Assembly: GCA_023230455.1 (NCBI GenBank) | Contig: JALNXH010000009.1 | Location: forward strand, 73,419 to 137,418 | From: Rhodocyclaceae bacterium | Lineage (GTDB): Bacteria; Pseudomonadota; Gammaproteobacteria; Burkholderiales; Rhodocyclaceae | Direction: 5' to 3' | DNA: 64,000 nucleotides | Shown here: piece after piece, positions 25,861-34,832 of the stretch | Layout of the letters: each line of letters opens with the position of its first letter | How positions within the stretch are numbered: the first letter of the stretch is position 1 | The notes under the pieces: generated by a model | Databases searched by the model: none | The model's input: only the letters and a program-made list of their open reading frames with translations | What the model was told of the DNA's origin: nothing | Position numbers and translations under genes: made by a program

Positions 25861-26078
25861 AAACCCTCTTCCTCATGAGATAAAACAATCCGGTTTCATT
25901 CAAGAATGAGCGCCTTCTTTTTGAACTTACACCGGGTCATGCCAGACAAGCTCACGGCTGCGGAAGGGGCCAAGCGGTGATTCAGGGAGCTGAAGGACTG
26001 CGGGGCTTTCGACACTGCTGAAGTGATACTCGAACTGGACACGCATCGCCTTTTACCGAGGTTTTTTTTTGTCGTCAA
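25861..26078 (-). promoter_or_regulatory. Candidate promoter and long 5' leader of the csp gene
   Basis: Within the 343-base gap 25861-26203, the minus strand has TTGACG (26078-26073), a 17-base spacer with nine As, and TAAAAG (26055-26050). This would give a leader of roughly 180 bases, similar in length to the E. coli cspA leader. The remainder of the gap, 26079-26203, should carry the clpS promoter; I see no other gene there. Confidence 0.45.
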
Positions 26079-26203
26079 GCACTATTTTTGCTGCATAACA
26101 ACAAAGCACATAGGGCTTGGCGCCGGATTTGACGCCCATTACGGCGCCTATTCGCAGCCGGATGCACCGCACCGTGCCTAACGAATCGCATTAGAATCAA
26201 ATC

Positions 26204-26530
26204 ATGCCTTTACCCAAGGACACCCAACAAGAACCGGACTCGAGCTTGGTTCTGGAACCTCGAAGGGATACGGTCAAGCCGCCACCGCTCTATCGGGTTC
26301 TGCTCTTGAACGACGACTACACGCCGATGGATTTCGTCGTGGTTGTATTGGAAAAGTTCTTCGCGATGACTCGGGAACGTGCGACGATGGTTATGTTGAG
26401 TGTGCACCGTGAAGGTAAAGGTGTCTGCGGCATCTACCCGAAAGACGTCGCCGCGACCAAAGTGGAACAAGTCAGTGCTTTTGCCCGTCTACATCAGCAT
26501 CCGCTGGCCTGCGTGATGGAGGAAACGTAA
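26204..26530 (+). CDS. clpS: ClpS adaptor for the ClpAP protease
   Basis: The 108-residue protein has the ClpS fold signature LLNDDYTPMDFVVVVL for binding N-degrons, and VHREGKGVCGIYPKDVA downstream. It delivers proteins with destabilising N-terminal residues to ClpA. The stop TAA is directly followed by the clpA ATG, the usual clpS-clpA arrangement. There is no clear ribosome site for clpS itself. Confidence 0.96.
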   Translation: MPLPKDTQQEPDSSLVLEPRRDTVKPPPLYRVLLLNDDYTPMDFVVVVLEKFFAMTRERATMVMLSVHREGKGVCGIYPKDVAATKVEQVSAFARLHQHPLACVMEET

Positions 26531-28801
26531 ATGATCGCCCAGGAACTTGAAGTCAGTTTGCACATGGCTTTCGTTGAGGCCAGACAAAAGCGCCATGAAT
26601 TCATAACAGTCGAGCACCTGCTGCTGGCTCTACTTGACAATCCGTCGGCAGCAGAAGTCCTGCGCTCCTGCGCGGCGAACGTCGATATGCTGCGCAAGGA
26701 TTTGACCAACTTCATCGATGAGCACACTCCCACGGTCCAGGGCAGCGGCGATATTGACACCCAGCCGACACTCGGCTTCCAGCGAGTGATTCAGCGCGCC
26801 ATCCTGCACGTACAGTCATCCGGCAAAAAAGAGGTCACCGGGGCCAATGTCCTTGTCGCTATCTACGGTGAAAAGGACTCCCATGCGGTGTTCTTTCTCC
26901 AAAGGCAAAACGTGTCGCGGCTCGATGTAGTCAATTTTATTTCCCATGGTCTATCCAAAGTCGGGCAACCGGGCAAACAGCCCGAGGAGGCACCAGAGAC
27001 AGAAGCAGAACCACAGGAGAAAAACGGGGCCCTGGACAATTACACCCAGAACCTCAATCAACTTGCGCTAAGCGGCAAGATAGACCCGTTGATCGGTAGA
27101 GAAAAAGAACTTGAGCGCGTGATCCAAACGCTTTGCCGGCGGAGGAAAAACAACCCGCTACTGGTCGGTGAAGCAGGCGTCGGCAAGACGGCCATCGCCG
27201 AGGGGCTTGCGCGCCGCATCATCGAGGGCCGCGTTCCGGACGTTCTGGCGAACGCCACCGTGTACGCACTGGATATGGGCGCGCTGCTGGCCGGCACAAA
27301 ATACCGCGGTGATTTCGAACAGCGTCTCAAGGCCGTGCTCAAGCAACTGATTGATAATCCGAATGCGGTGTTGTTCATAGATGAGATACATACCCTGATC
27401 GGCGCCGGCGCGGCTTCCGGCGGCACGCTCGATGCGTCCAATCTGCTCAAGCCGGCGCTGTCCTCAGGCAGTCTTAAATGCATCGGCGCGACAACCTTCA
27501 CCGAATTCCGCGGCGTATTCGAAAAGGATCACGCCCTTTCCCGACGCTTTCAGAAAATCGACGTCAACGAGCCGTCGGTGGACGAAACTGTCGCCATCCT
27601 GCGCGGCCTCAAATCGCGCTTCGAGGAACACCACGGCATCAAGTATTCCGGCGCAGCCATCAACACCGCCGCCGAACTTGCCGCCAAGTACATCAACGAC
27701 CGCCACCTGCCCGACAAGGCCATTGACGTCATCGACGAAGCCGGCGCCGCGCAGCGTATCCTCCCCAAGTCGAAGCAGAAGAAGGTCATCGGCAAGCAGG
27801 AGATCGAGGAAATCGTTGCCAAGATCGCCCGCATCCCGCCGCAGCATATTTCGGCCGACGATCGCTCTTCGCTGAAGAACCTCGAACGCGATTTGAAGAA
27901 TGTGGTGTTCGGGCAGGATCCGGCAATCGCAGCACTGTGCCGCGCGATCAAAATGTCGCGCTCCGGTCTCGGTAATCCGCAGAAGCCGATTGGCAGCTTC
28001 CTCTTCTCTGGACCCACCGGCGTTGGCAAAACCGAAGTGGCGCGGCAGTTGGCCTACTGTATGGGGATCGAGTTGATCCGCTTCGATATGTCGGAGTACA
28101 TGGAACGCCACACCGTGTCGCGCCTGATTGGTGCCCCTCCCGGCTACGTCGGATTCGATCAGGGAGGATTGCTGACCGAGGCAGTCACCAAGAAACCGCA
28201 TGCCGTGCTGCTGCTCGATGAAATCGAGAAAGCGCATCCGGATGTGTTCAACATCCTGCTACAGGTGATGGATCACGGCACGCTGACCGACAACAACGGA
28301 CGCAAAGCCGACTTCCGCAACATCGTCATCGTGATGACCACTAATGCCGGGGCCGAAGCCTTGCAAAAAGCCACGATCGGCTTTACCAATACCAAGCAGG
28401 CAGGCGACGAGATGGCGGACATCAAGCGGACGTTTACGCCCGAATTCCGCAACCGTCTGGACGCAATCATCTCCTTCAAGCCGCTCGACAGCGAAATCAT
28501 CCTGCGCGTCGTCGACAAATTCCTGATGCAGCTTGAAGGTCAGTTGCATGAGAAGAAAGTGGAGGTTACGTTCAGCGACACGCTACGCGCTTGGCTGGCG
28601 GAAAAGGGATTCGACCCACTGATGGGAGCCCGACCAATGGCCCGCTTGATCCAGGATTCGATCCGTTCAGCGTTGGCCGACGAGCTGCTGTTCGGCCGCT
28701 TGGCGCACGGCGGTCGCGTCACCGTAGAACTGGATCCGGACTCTCCGGCAGAGGAAAAGCTCAAGCTGATATTCGACGAGCCGGTTGCCGCACCGGTCTA
28801 G
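26531..28801 (+). CDS. clpA: ATP-dependent Clp protease ATPase subunit ClpA
   Basis: The 756-residue AAA+ unfoldase has a Clp N domain (about 1-145), a linker rich in Glu and Pro (146-170), the first ATPase domain with GEAGVGKT at 213-220 and the second with GPTGVGKT near 496-503. The ClpP-docking loop reads IGF at about 616-618, in place of the common IGL. It threads substrates into ClpP and is adapted by ClpS, whose gene abuts it. Confidence 0.97.
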   Translation: MIAQELEVSLHMAFVEARQKRHEFITVEHLLLALLDNPSAAEVLRSCAANVDMLRKDLTNFIDEHTPTVQGSGDIDTQPTLGFQRVIQRAILHVQSSGKKEVTGANVLVAIYGEKDSHAVFFLQRQNVSRLDVVNFISHGLSKVGQPGKQPEEAPETEAEPQEKNGALDNYTQNLNQLALSGKIDPLIGREKELERVIQTLCRRRKNNPLLVGEAGVGKTAIAEGLARRIIEGRVPDVLANATVYALDMGALLAGTKYRGDFEQRLKAVLKQLIDNPNAVLFIDEIHTLIGAGAASGGTLDASNLLKPALSSGSLKCIGATTFTEFRGVFEKDHALSRRFQKIDVNEPSVDETVAILRGLKSRFEEHHGIKYSGAAINTAAELAAKYINDRHLPDKAIDVIDEAGAAQRILPKSKQKKVIGKQEIEEIVAKIARIPPQHISADDRSSLKNLERDLKNVVFGQDPAIAALCRAIKMSRSGLGNPQKPIGSFLFSGPTGVGKTEVARQLAYCMGIELIRFDMSEYMERHTVSRLIGAPPGYVGFDQGGLLTEAVTKKPHAVLLLDEIEKAHPDVFNILLQVMDHGTLTDNNGRKADFRNIVIVMTTNAGAEALQKATIGFTNTKQAGDEMADIKRTFTPEFRNRLDAIISFKPLDSEIILRVVDKFLMQLEGQLHEKKVEVTFSDTLRAWLAEKGFDPLMGARPMARLIQDSIRSALADELLFGRLAHGGRVTVELDPDSPAEEKLKLIFDEPVAAPV

Positions 28802-28945
28802 CGTCACCTCGTCTGCGATTGACCGCCTGAAACCGGGCGGCCAATATCCCCGGACCCGACGTCCGACGGTCCGGAAGCGGTTATAAGCCAATTTTGCAAC
28901 GCAACAAAGTATTCGGTAACATGTTCGTCCCACATTTTTTTGCTA

Positions 28946-28983
28946 TTCAATTCTTATGTCTTATATAAGACATAAGAATTGAA
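28946..28983. promoter_or_regulatory. 38-bp perfect palindrome upstream of aceA
   Basis: The half-site TTCAATTCTTATGTCTTAT is repeated exactly in inverted orientation with no spacer. It lies 73 bases before the aceA start, in the 255-base gap after clpA. TATACT at 28986-28991 right after it could be a -10 box, so a dimeric regulator bound here would cover the -35 region. It is AT-rich and not followed by a U run, so it is more likely an operator than a terminator. The factor is unknown. Confidence 0.7.
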
Positions 28984-29056
28984 GTATACTAGTTACTAAG
29001 ATGGCCTCCGCCATCGCCCCCATCAGTTTCGATACATCAATCCAAAGGAGTCCTTC

Positions 29057-30367
29057 ATGAATGCACGCGACAAAGCCATAGCAGATCTGAAACGCGACTG
29101 GGCTGAAAACCCCCGTTGGAAGAACGTCAAGCGCGGTTACAGCGCCGAGGATGTGGTTCGCCTGCGCGGCTCCCAGCAAATCGAATACACGCTGGCCAAG
29201 CGTGGCGCCGAGAAGCTGTGGGAAAAAGTGAATGGCGGCGCCAAGAAGGGCTATGTCAATGCCTTCGGCGCCATCAGTGCCGGTCAGGCCATGCAGCAGG
29301 CCAAAGCAGGCCTCGAGGCCGTCTATCTGTCGGGCTGGCAGGTCGCTGCCGACGGCAACACCTCCGAAACCATGTACCCGGACCAGTCGCTGTACGCTTA
29401 CGACTCCGTACCGACCATGGTTCGCCGCATCAACAATACCTTCAAGCGCGCTGACGAGATTCAGTGGGGCCGCGGTATCAACCCCGGCGACAAGGAATTC
29501 GTCGACTTTTTCCTGCCCATCGTTGCTGACGCGGAAGCCGGTTTCGGCGGCGTGCTCAACGCCTTCGAACTGATGAAGAACATGATCACCGCTGGCGCTG
29601 CCGGCGTGCACTTCGAAGACCAGCTGGCTGCCGTAAAGAAGTGCGGCCACATGGGCGGCAAGGTGCTTGTTCCCACCCGCGAAGCCATTGAAAAGCTGAT
29701 CGCCGCTCGTTTCGCTGCCGACACCATGGGCGTGCCCACCATCATTCTGGCGCGTACTGACGCCGAAGCCGCGAACCTGATCACCAGCGACTACGACGCC
29801 AACGACAAGCCCTTCATCACCGGCGAGCGCACGCAAGAAGGCTTCTACCGCGTCAAGAACGGCCTGGAGCAGTCGATCAGCCGTGGCGTCGCCTACGCCC
29901 CCTACGCCGATCTGGTGTGGTGCGAGACCGGCGTGCCGGACATCGGCTTCGCCCGCGAATTTGCCCAGGCTGTGCTCGCAGCCTGCCCCGGCAAACTGCT
30001 GTCGTACAACTGCTCGCCTTCCTTCAACTGGAAGAAGAACCTGTCCGACTCGCAAATCGCCTCGTTCCAGGAAGACCTCTCGGCGCTCGGCTACAAGTAC
30101 CAGTTCATCACCCTGGCGGGCATCCATATCAACTGGTTCAACACCTTCCAGTTCGCCCACGCCTACGCCCGCGGCGAAGGCATGAAGCACTACACCGAGA
30201 TGGTGCAGGAGCCGGAATTCGCTGCTCGCGACAAGGGCTACACCTTTGTTTCGCACCAGCAGGAAGTCGGCGTCGGCTACTTCGACGACGTCACCACCGT
30301 GATCCAGGGCGGCTCCTCCAGCGTCAAGGCACTGACCGGTTCGACCGAAGAAGAACAGTTCCACTAA
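29057..30367 (+). CDS. aceA: Isocitrate lyase
   Basis: The 436-residue enzyme splits isocitrate into glyoxylate and succinate, the first step of the glyoxylate shunt. The active-site motif KKCGHMGGK is intact, with the catalytic Cys at residue 196. It begins MNARDKAIADLKRDW with AAAGGAGT upstream. It stands alone behind a long palindromic operator and ends at a hairpin terminator. Together with icd and aceK in the same window it indicates growth on acetyl-CoA-yielding substrates. Confidence 0.97.
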   Translation: MNARDKAIADLKRDWAENPRWKNVKRGYSAEDVVRLRGSQQIEYTLAKRGAEKLWEKVNGGAKKGYVNAFGAISAGQAMQQAKAGLEAVYLSGWQVAADGNTSETMYPDQSLYAYDSVPTMVRRINNTFKRADEIQWGRGINPGDKEFVDFFLPIVADAEAGFGGVLNAFELMKNMITAGAAGVHFEDQLAAVKKCGHMGGKVLVPTREAIEKLIAARFAADTMGVPTIILARTDAEAANLITSDYDANDKPFITGERTQEGFYRVKNGLEQSISRGVAYAPYADLVWCETGVPDIGFAREFAQAVLAACPGKLLSYNCSPSFNWKKNLSDSQIASFQEDLSALGYKYQFITLAGIHINWFNTFQFAHAYARGEGMKHYTEMVQEPEFAARDKGYTFVSHQQEVGVGYFDDVTTVIQGGSSSVKALTGSTEEEQFH

Positions 30368-30403
30368 GCTTCACGGACCTGCCCCTACCGGGGCATCTCT
30401 CGG

Positions 30404-30434
30404 CGCCGCACTCTTATCGGGGTGCGGCGTTTTT
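30404..30434 (+). terminator. Terminator of aceA
   Basis: CGCCGCAC (30404-30411) and GTGCGGCG (30422-30429) form an 8-bp stem followed directly by TTTTT. Confidence 0.85.
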
Positions 30435-30524
30435 ACGTGGACTGCGGTAAATAATTCGGGGTATACCGCCTGAGGTTGAACGATCAAAACACAATTTTTC
30501 ACTATCACTCGGGGAGGCAAGTCC

Positions 30525-31283
30525 ATGTTGAAAGACAAAGTCATCATCATCACGGGAGCGGGGTCGGGCATCGGTCGCACGGCGGCCGAGACTTTTGCCA
30601 AGTCGGGCGCCCGGGTCATCGCGGCAGATCTGAACGAGGCCGCCGCTGACGCCACCGTAGAACTGATAAGGAATTCGGGCGGCGAGGCAGAGGCACGACG
30701 CTGCAACGTAACCGATGAAGATGATGTCGCCGCCATGGTGGCGTTCGCGGTGAAGCGGTTTGGCCACATCAACGGCGCGGTAAACAACGCCGGGATCGAG
30801 ATGAGCAACAAACCGGTTCATGAGATGACCGGAAAAGAGTGGCGGAACGTTATCGATGTCGATTTGACCGGGGTGTTCTATTGCGTGAAGCACGAGGTCC
30901 TCGCCATGAAGGCCACCGGGGGCGGCTCGATCGTCAACACCGCTTCATCCTCAGGCATCCGGGCAACGATGTGCTCATCCGACTACACCGCCGCCAAGCA
31001 TGGCGTCATCGGCTTGACAAAGGCAGCGGCAATTGATGCCGCACCGTTCGGTATCCGGGTAAACGCGATCTGTCCCGGATTGACGCTGACGGAAATGACT
31101 CGCGACCGGTTGATGAACGATCCGACATTCTCGGTGGCGCTTGAGGGAATTCGCCAACGACACATCATTGGCCGGTTTGGAGAAACGACAGAGATCGCTA
31201 ACGCGATGATGTGGCTGTTGTCCGATTACTCGTCGTTTTCGACCGGATCGTCAATGCTGGTCGATGGTGGATTCTCGATCTGA
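30525..31283 (+). CDS. Short-chain dehydrogenase/reductase
   Basis: The 252-residue classical SDR has the cofactor loop TGAGSGIG at 10-17, NNAG, a serine-containing TASSSG stretch, and the catalytic YxxxK with Tyr154 and Lys158 in YTAAKHG. An acidic residue at the end of strand 2 (AADL) favours NAD(H). It should oxidise or reduce a hydroxyl/keto group, possibly of a steroid or hydroxyacyl substrate, but the substrate is not readable. It follows the aceA terminator and has GGGGAGG before its ATG. Confidence 0.88.
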   Translation: MLKDKVIIITGAGSGIGRTAAETFAKSGARVIAADLNEAAADATVELIRNSGGEAEARRCNVTDEDDVAAMVAFAVKRFGHINGAVNNAGIEMSNKPVHEMTGKEWRNVIDVDLTGVFYCVKHEVLAMKATGGGSIVNTASSSGIRATMCSSDYTAAKHGVIGLTKAAAIDAAPFGIRVNAICPGLTLTEMTRDRLMNDPTFSVALEGIRQRHIIGRFGETTEIANAMMWLLSDYSSFSTGSSMLVDGGFSI

Positions 31284-31344
31284 AAAATCTGCCGATCCGG
31301 CAGTCAGTTCACATAGCCAGGCCCAAGGCTGTCGGCCAATTTTG

Positions 31345-31379
31345 GGCCCTCTCTCCTGGCACAGCCGGGAGAGAGGGCC
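31345..31379. terminator. Strong hairpin between convergent SDR and DUF1329 genes
   Basis: GGCCCTCTCTCCTGGC (31345-31360), loop ACA and GCCGGGAGAGAGGGCC (31364-31379) pair over 16 bp with one G-T pair. There is no U run, so it may act through stem strength or as an mRNA 3' stabiliser. Confidence 0.55.
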
Positions 31380-31446
31380 GCAGGCATTCACAGCCGCGTA
31401 TTACCGAACGGATTTGCGTTTGTTGACGTAGCAAAAATTAATACAA

Positions 31447-32802
31447 CTACTTCGTACCCATGCGACGAAGTGCGTCCGGTTGAAAGTCGGAAACCTTCCC
31501 TTTGACGTTGTAGGTGCCGACCGTTTTCAGCTCATTATCGACACCGCCTAGATAATACGAGCCGCTATCAAGGTCGTGATTGATGCTGAAGCGATAACCG
31601 GGCGCCGGCACGTCGTAGTATTGAACCAAGCCATGGATGGAAACGCGCCATAAATCACCCCGCCCGGTATACGCCTCTTCCAGTAAAACGGTCCAACTGT
31701 CCTCGTCCAAGTAGAACGTTCGGCGCGCATAAACATGGGAGAACCCCGCTTTAACCTTCCCCTCGACCACCCACACGCGGTGAAGCTCGTAGCGCATGTA
31801 ATCGGGATTCACGGACCCCTTGGTGAGCATGTCTGCGTACTTGAGCTTTTTATCTCCCATCCGGTAGGCGTTGTAGGACACATATATTTCCTTCTTGCCT
31901 TGAATGGTCCAGTCGTAGCGGTCAGGTGCACCGTTGTATCCGTCCACCTGATCCGTGACGTACATCCCCTCGGAACCGTCGTTGATGTTGTCGTAACCCA
32001 AATCGGGTGCCCGTCTCACCCTACGCTGGCCCGCGTTGTAGATCCAGGCGGCGCGAATTTCAGCCACTTGGTCGATCGGCTCATGCACGAGGAAAATTTC
32101 CCCTTTCAATTCTGCCGGATCGGTAAAGTAAATCATGGCGACGTAGAGCCGATTGGGGGTCCGCCGATCCATGTTGCGATCATAAATTCGGGTTGCATGC
32201 ACTCCGATTTTGTAATATTCCCCGTTTTGCCGCACCGGGAATGAATTTCCAAAGCCGTCCGTACCGCCACCGGTGTACCGCATCAAATGGTTCCAGATGG
32301 CCTCCAAACCGCTTTTAGGGATCGGGAACGGAATCGTTGAATCACCGAGATTCGTGACTCCAAACCCCCTCAGTTCGACTTGCGTCGCTTGCGCTTTCGC
32401 GGCATCGGTGACCTCCTTGGAATAGGCTGCTGTGCGATGCGTCGGGTAAACGGGCATGCGGAAGCTCGGGTACTTCTTCAGCAATGCCAGCAAACCAGGG
32501 GTCAGATTGGCTTTGTATTGCTCCGCATTCTGCGCAGTAATTGTGAATAGGGGCTTTTCATCAGGGAAAAGGTCCGCGTATCCATTTTCCCGAACCCATC
32601 CCGCCGGCCCCTTGGTAATGCCGCCGGCCCATGGCGGAATGGTTCCCTCTTTGTTTCCCGTCGGATCGGCGCCCACCGGCGTCAGATCTTTCCCGAGCCT
32701 TTCGACTTCCGCCACCGTGAGCTTTGCAGCGACCGTGTTGGTCAACATTACGCATAGCACCGCGATGCAGCCGGCTGCCATACTGATTTTGCGGGACGTC
32801 AT
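31447..32802 (-). CDS. DUF1329 exported protein (LolB/LolA-fold-like)
   Basis: The 451-residue protein has a signal peptide (about 1-26, ending TVAA) and the DUF1329 domain, with typical PPWAGG, YPTHRTAAYS and RRVRRAPDLGYD segments. DUF1329 proteins are predicted periplasmic or outer-membrane-associated lipid handlers and are often linked to genes for sterols, fatty acids or RND exporters. The ATG follows AGGAGA. No exporter is adjacent here. The 275 bases upstream (32803-33077) show no gene. Confidence 0.85.
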   Translation of the reverse strand: MTSRKISMAAGCIAVLCVMLTNTVAAKLTVAEVERLGKDLTPVGADPTGNKEGTIPPWAGGITKGPAGWVRENGYADLFPDEKPLFTITAQNAEQYKANLTPGLLALLKKYPSFRMPVYPTHRTAAYSKEVTDAAKAQATQVELRGFGVTNLGDSTIPFPIPKSGLEAIWNHLMRYTGGGTDGFGNSFPVRQNGEYYKIGVHATRIYDRNMDRRTPNRLYVAMIYFTDPAELKGEIFLVHEPIDQVAEIRAAWIYNAGQRRVRRAPDLGYDNINDGSEGMYVTDQVDGYNGAPDRYDWTIQGKKEIYVSYNAYRMGDKKLKYADMLTKGSVNPDYMRYELHRVWVVEGKVKAGFSHVYARRTFYLDEDSWTVLLEEAYTGRGDLWRVSIHGLVQYYDVPAPGYRFSINHDLDSGSYYLGGVDNELKTVGTYNVKGKVSDFQPDALRRMGTK

Positions 32803-33077
32803 GTACGAATATCTCCTCTGGCAAGCAGGTTGGTTATGCGTGAATCGCTCAAACGCTCTACGACGTCCTTTGCTTTCTTGTTACAGCAGAAAGAGCTGCC
32901 TGCACTGTACCGGAGAAAGCAGCGTGCATGCCGAATTGGACAGGCCGCTCGTGCCATCCGACGTCCCCCGCTGCTCCGAGCCCCGCCGGAGCAAGGCGCG
33001 TTGTGCTCGGCGGCAGAGAATGGAACCCATTGACGCCGATTTTTCCCCAAGAGGGGACAATGCCTTGCCCAAAGATC

Positions 33078-33809
33078 CTAGATTCGCGCACCCAGGCTCA
33101 GAAAAATCTCGGGCAGTTCGCTCAGGCTTGTAATACTGAAGTCCGGCTCCGGCGTTTCCCGGCCAATGTGCATAGGAACCGGCTGACCGATTTCGGAGAT
33201 CAATACCGTTTTCATTCCCAGTGCATGCGCTCCCAATATGTCGTGTTCGCGGGAATCTCCGACAAACAACACTTGATCCGAACGCAGGCCGGATTTTTCC
33301 AGGGCCAGCTCAAAGAATCGTCTGTGTGGTTTGCACGATTGGGCCGCTTCCGAACTGGTCCAATGGTCCAGCCACCGCTGCAACTGTGCCCGCTCTATCA
33401 GCGGCTCCAGCATGTTGTCATCGATATTGGAAACGGCAGACAGATAGAGTCCCTCGCCTTTCAATCGGGCAAGCGTTTCCTGACAGTCGGACTTCAGCTC
33501 CAGGCAGTCCAGCAACATCTCCCGGTGGAACTCTTCAAACCAGGCAAAGTGGCTATGCAGATGCGGCCTGTCAATCCGACCGAGAAAGTTCGAAAATATC
33601 ATTTCGAAATAATCGCGAAAAAGATAGAACGGCGTATCCGCGACGAGCCTATCCACCTCGGCATTGGCCAGTTGGTAGTGCCGTGACACTTCAGCACAAT
33701 CCAGTTCCAGCGTTGCTGCCAGCTTGTCCATTACGGCAGCCATGGTGGACTGCATGTTTCTGTAACTGTAGAGCGTTCCGCCCAGGTCAAAAAAAACTCC
33801 CGTTATCAC
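33078..33809 (-). CDS. HAD-superfamily hydrolase
   Basis: With the GTG at 33809 the product is 243 residues and starts MITGVFFDLGGTLYS. The first aspartate of the HAD motif is present, but the second position is Gly (DxGGT rather than DxDGT), which is seen in some family members. Motif II lies at AVSNIDD, and motif IV is FVGDSREHDILGA. It should be a phosphatase or related hydrolase of unknown substrate. The longer frame to 33884 lacks support; GAGGGGG lies 8 bases before the GTG. Confidence 0.75.
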   Translation of the reverse strand: MITGVFFDLGGTLYSYRNMQSTMAAVMDKLAATLELDCAEVSRHYQLANAEVDRLVADTPFYLFRDYFEMIFSNFLGRIDRPHLHSHFAWFEEFHREMLLDCLELKSDCQETLARLKGEGLYLSAVSNIDDNMLEPLIERAQLQRWLDHWTSSEAAQSCKPHRRFFELALEKSGLRSDQVLFVGDSREHDILGAHALGMKTVLISEIGQPVPMHIGRETPEPDFSITSLSELPEIFLSLGARI

Positions 33810-33951
33810 CCCGCATACCCCCTCGTAAACGCATTCATTTGCCGTAAGCGGGCGGCACACCCGCCAAATCGCGAAGATTGGCAACCCGCTGGATAGAGAA
33901 TATTACAAAGTACGGCACCGCTCCCCCTCCATAATGAGGGCTTCTACAAGA

Positions 33952-33991
33952 CCAATTAAAACGGGCTCCCGCGGGAGCCCGTTTTAATTGG
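33952..33991. terminator. 40-bp palindromic terminator after the acyl-CoA operon
   Basis: A perfect 20-bp inverted repeat with core CGGGCTCCCG/CGGGAGCCCG and AT-rich ends (TTTTAATT) lies just downstream of the enoyl-CoA hydratase stop. It should end the minus-strand acyl-CoA operon. Confidence 0.88.
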
Positions 33992-34006
33992 GACGGACAC
34001 GATAGC

Positions 34007-34783
34007 CTACTCGTGCTTAAACTGGGCTTTGCGTTTCTCGACGAAAGCCGCCATGCCTTCTTTTTGGTCGGCGGTAGCGAATGCCGCATGAAACTCGCGG
34101 CGCTCGAACAGCAGCCCCTCGGTCAGGCTGCTCTCATAAGCGCGGTTCACGCACTCTTTGATCATCATCGTAATCGGCAGCGAGAACGAGGCAATCTTCT
34201 CAGCTGCGGCGAGAGCTTCTTCTAGCAAACGCTCGGCCGGAACCACCCGCGAGACGAGACCGGACAACTCCGCCTCGCGCGCATCCATCATGCGCCCGGT
34301 CAGACACATGTCCATGGCCTTGGATTTGCCCACCGTACGCGGCAGACGCTGGGTACCGCCTGCCCCCGGAACGATGCCGAGCGAGACTTCGGGCTGGCCG
34401 AATTTTGCGCTCTCGGCGGCGATGATGAAATCGCAGGACATCGCCAATTCGCAGCCCCCGCCAAGGGCAAAACCCGCCACGGCGGCAATCACCGGCTTGC
34501 GGACGGTGCGCAGTCCCTCCCAATTACGAGTGATGTAGTTGCTCTTATACATCTGCATAAAGCTCTGGTCCTTCATCGCAGCAATGTCGGCGCCGGCCGC
34601 GAAGGCCTTTTCAGAGCCAGTGACGATCATCGCACCGATATTTTCGTCGGCATCGAAGATTTCCAGTGCCGTCTTCAATTCATCCATCAATCCGTCGCAC
34701 AGAGCATTGAGCTTGGCGGGACGGTTGAGCGTGATCTGGCCTACACGGCCCTTGGTTTCCACAATCAAATATTCATAACTCAT
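34007..34783 (-). CDS. Enoyl-CoA hydratase
   Basis: The 258-residue crotonase-fold enzyme adds water to a trans-2-enoyl-CoA. Both catalytic glutamates are conserved: in ALGGGCELAMSCD and in FGQPEVSLGIVPGAGGTQR (one per segment). The oxyanion-hole AAGADI is also seen. It is the last gene of the icmF-thiolase-dehydrogenase operon and probably hydrates crotonyl-CoA or a similar short enoyl-CoA there. GAGGAAG precedes the ATG. Confidence 0.95.
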   Translation of the reverse strand: MSYEYLIVETKGRVGQITLNRPAKLNALCDGLMDELKTALEIFDADENIGAMIVTGSEKAFAAGADIAAMKDQSFMQMYKSNYITRNWEGLRTVRKPVIAAVAGFALGGGCELAMSCDFIIAAESAKFGQPEVSLGIVPGAGGTQRLPRTVGKSKAMDMCLTGRMMDAREAELSGLVSRVVPAERLLEEALAAAEKIASFSLPITMMIKECVNRAYESSLTEGLLFERREFHAAFATADQKEGMAAFVEKRKAQFKHE

Positions 34784-34832
34784 GGTTCTTCCTCTCGTTT
34801 TTGAATTTGTTCGGTTAAAGGCTCACGCCCGC

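Noticed and set aside
25896..26078. A 60-codon minus-strand frame in the csp leader
   Set aside because: It starts at a TTG that is better read as the -35 box of the csp promoter, and the sequence is low-complexity Lys/Ser.
28961..30364. A 467-codon minus-strand frame opposite aceA
   Set aside because: aceA is clearly coding on the plus strand with the KKCGHMGGK motif; the antisense product has shadow composition.
32803..33077. Possible gene upstream of the DUF1329 gene
   Set aside because: Short frames in both directions lack ribosome sites and any familiar motif; treated as empty promoter DNA.
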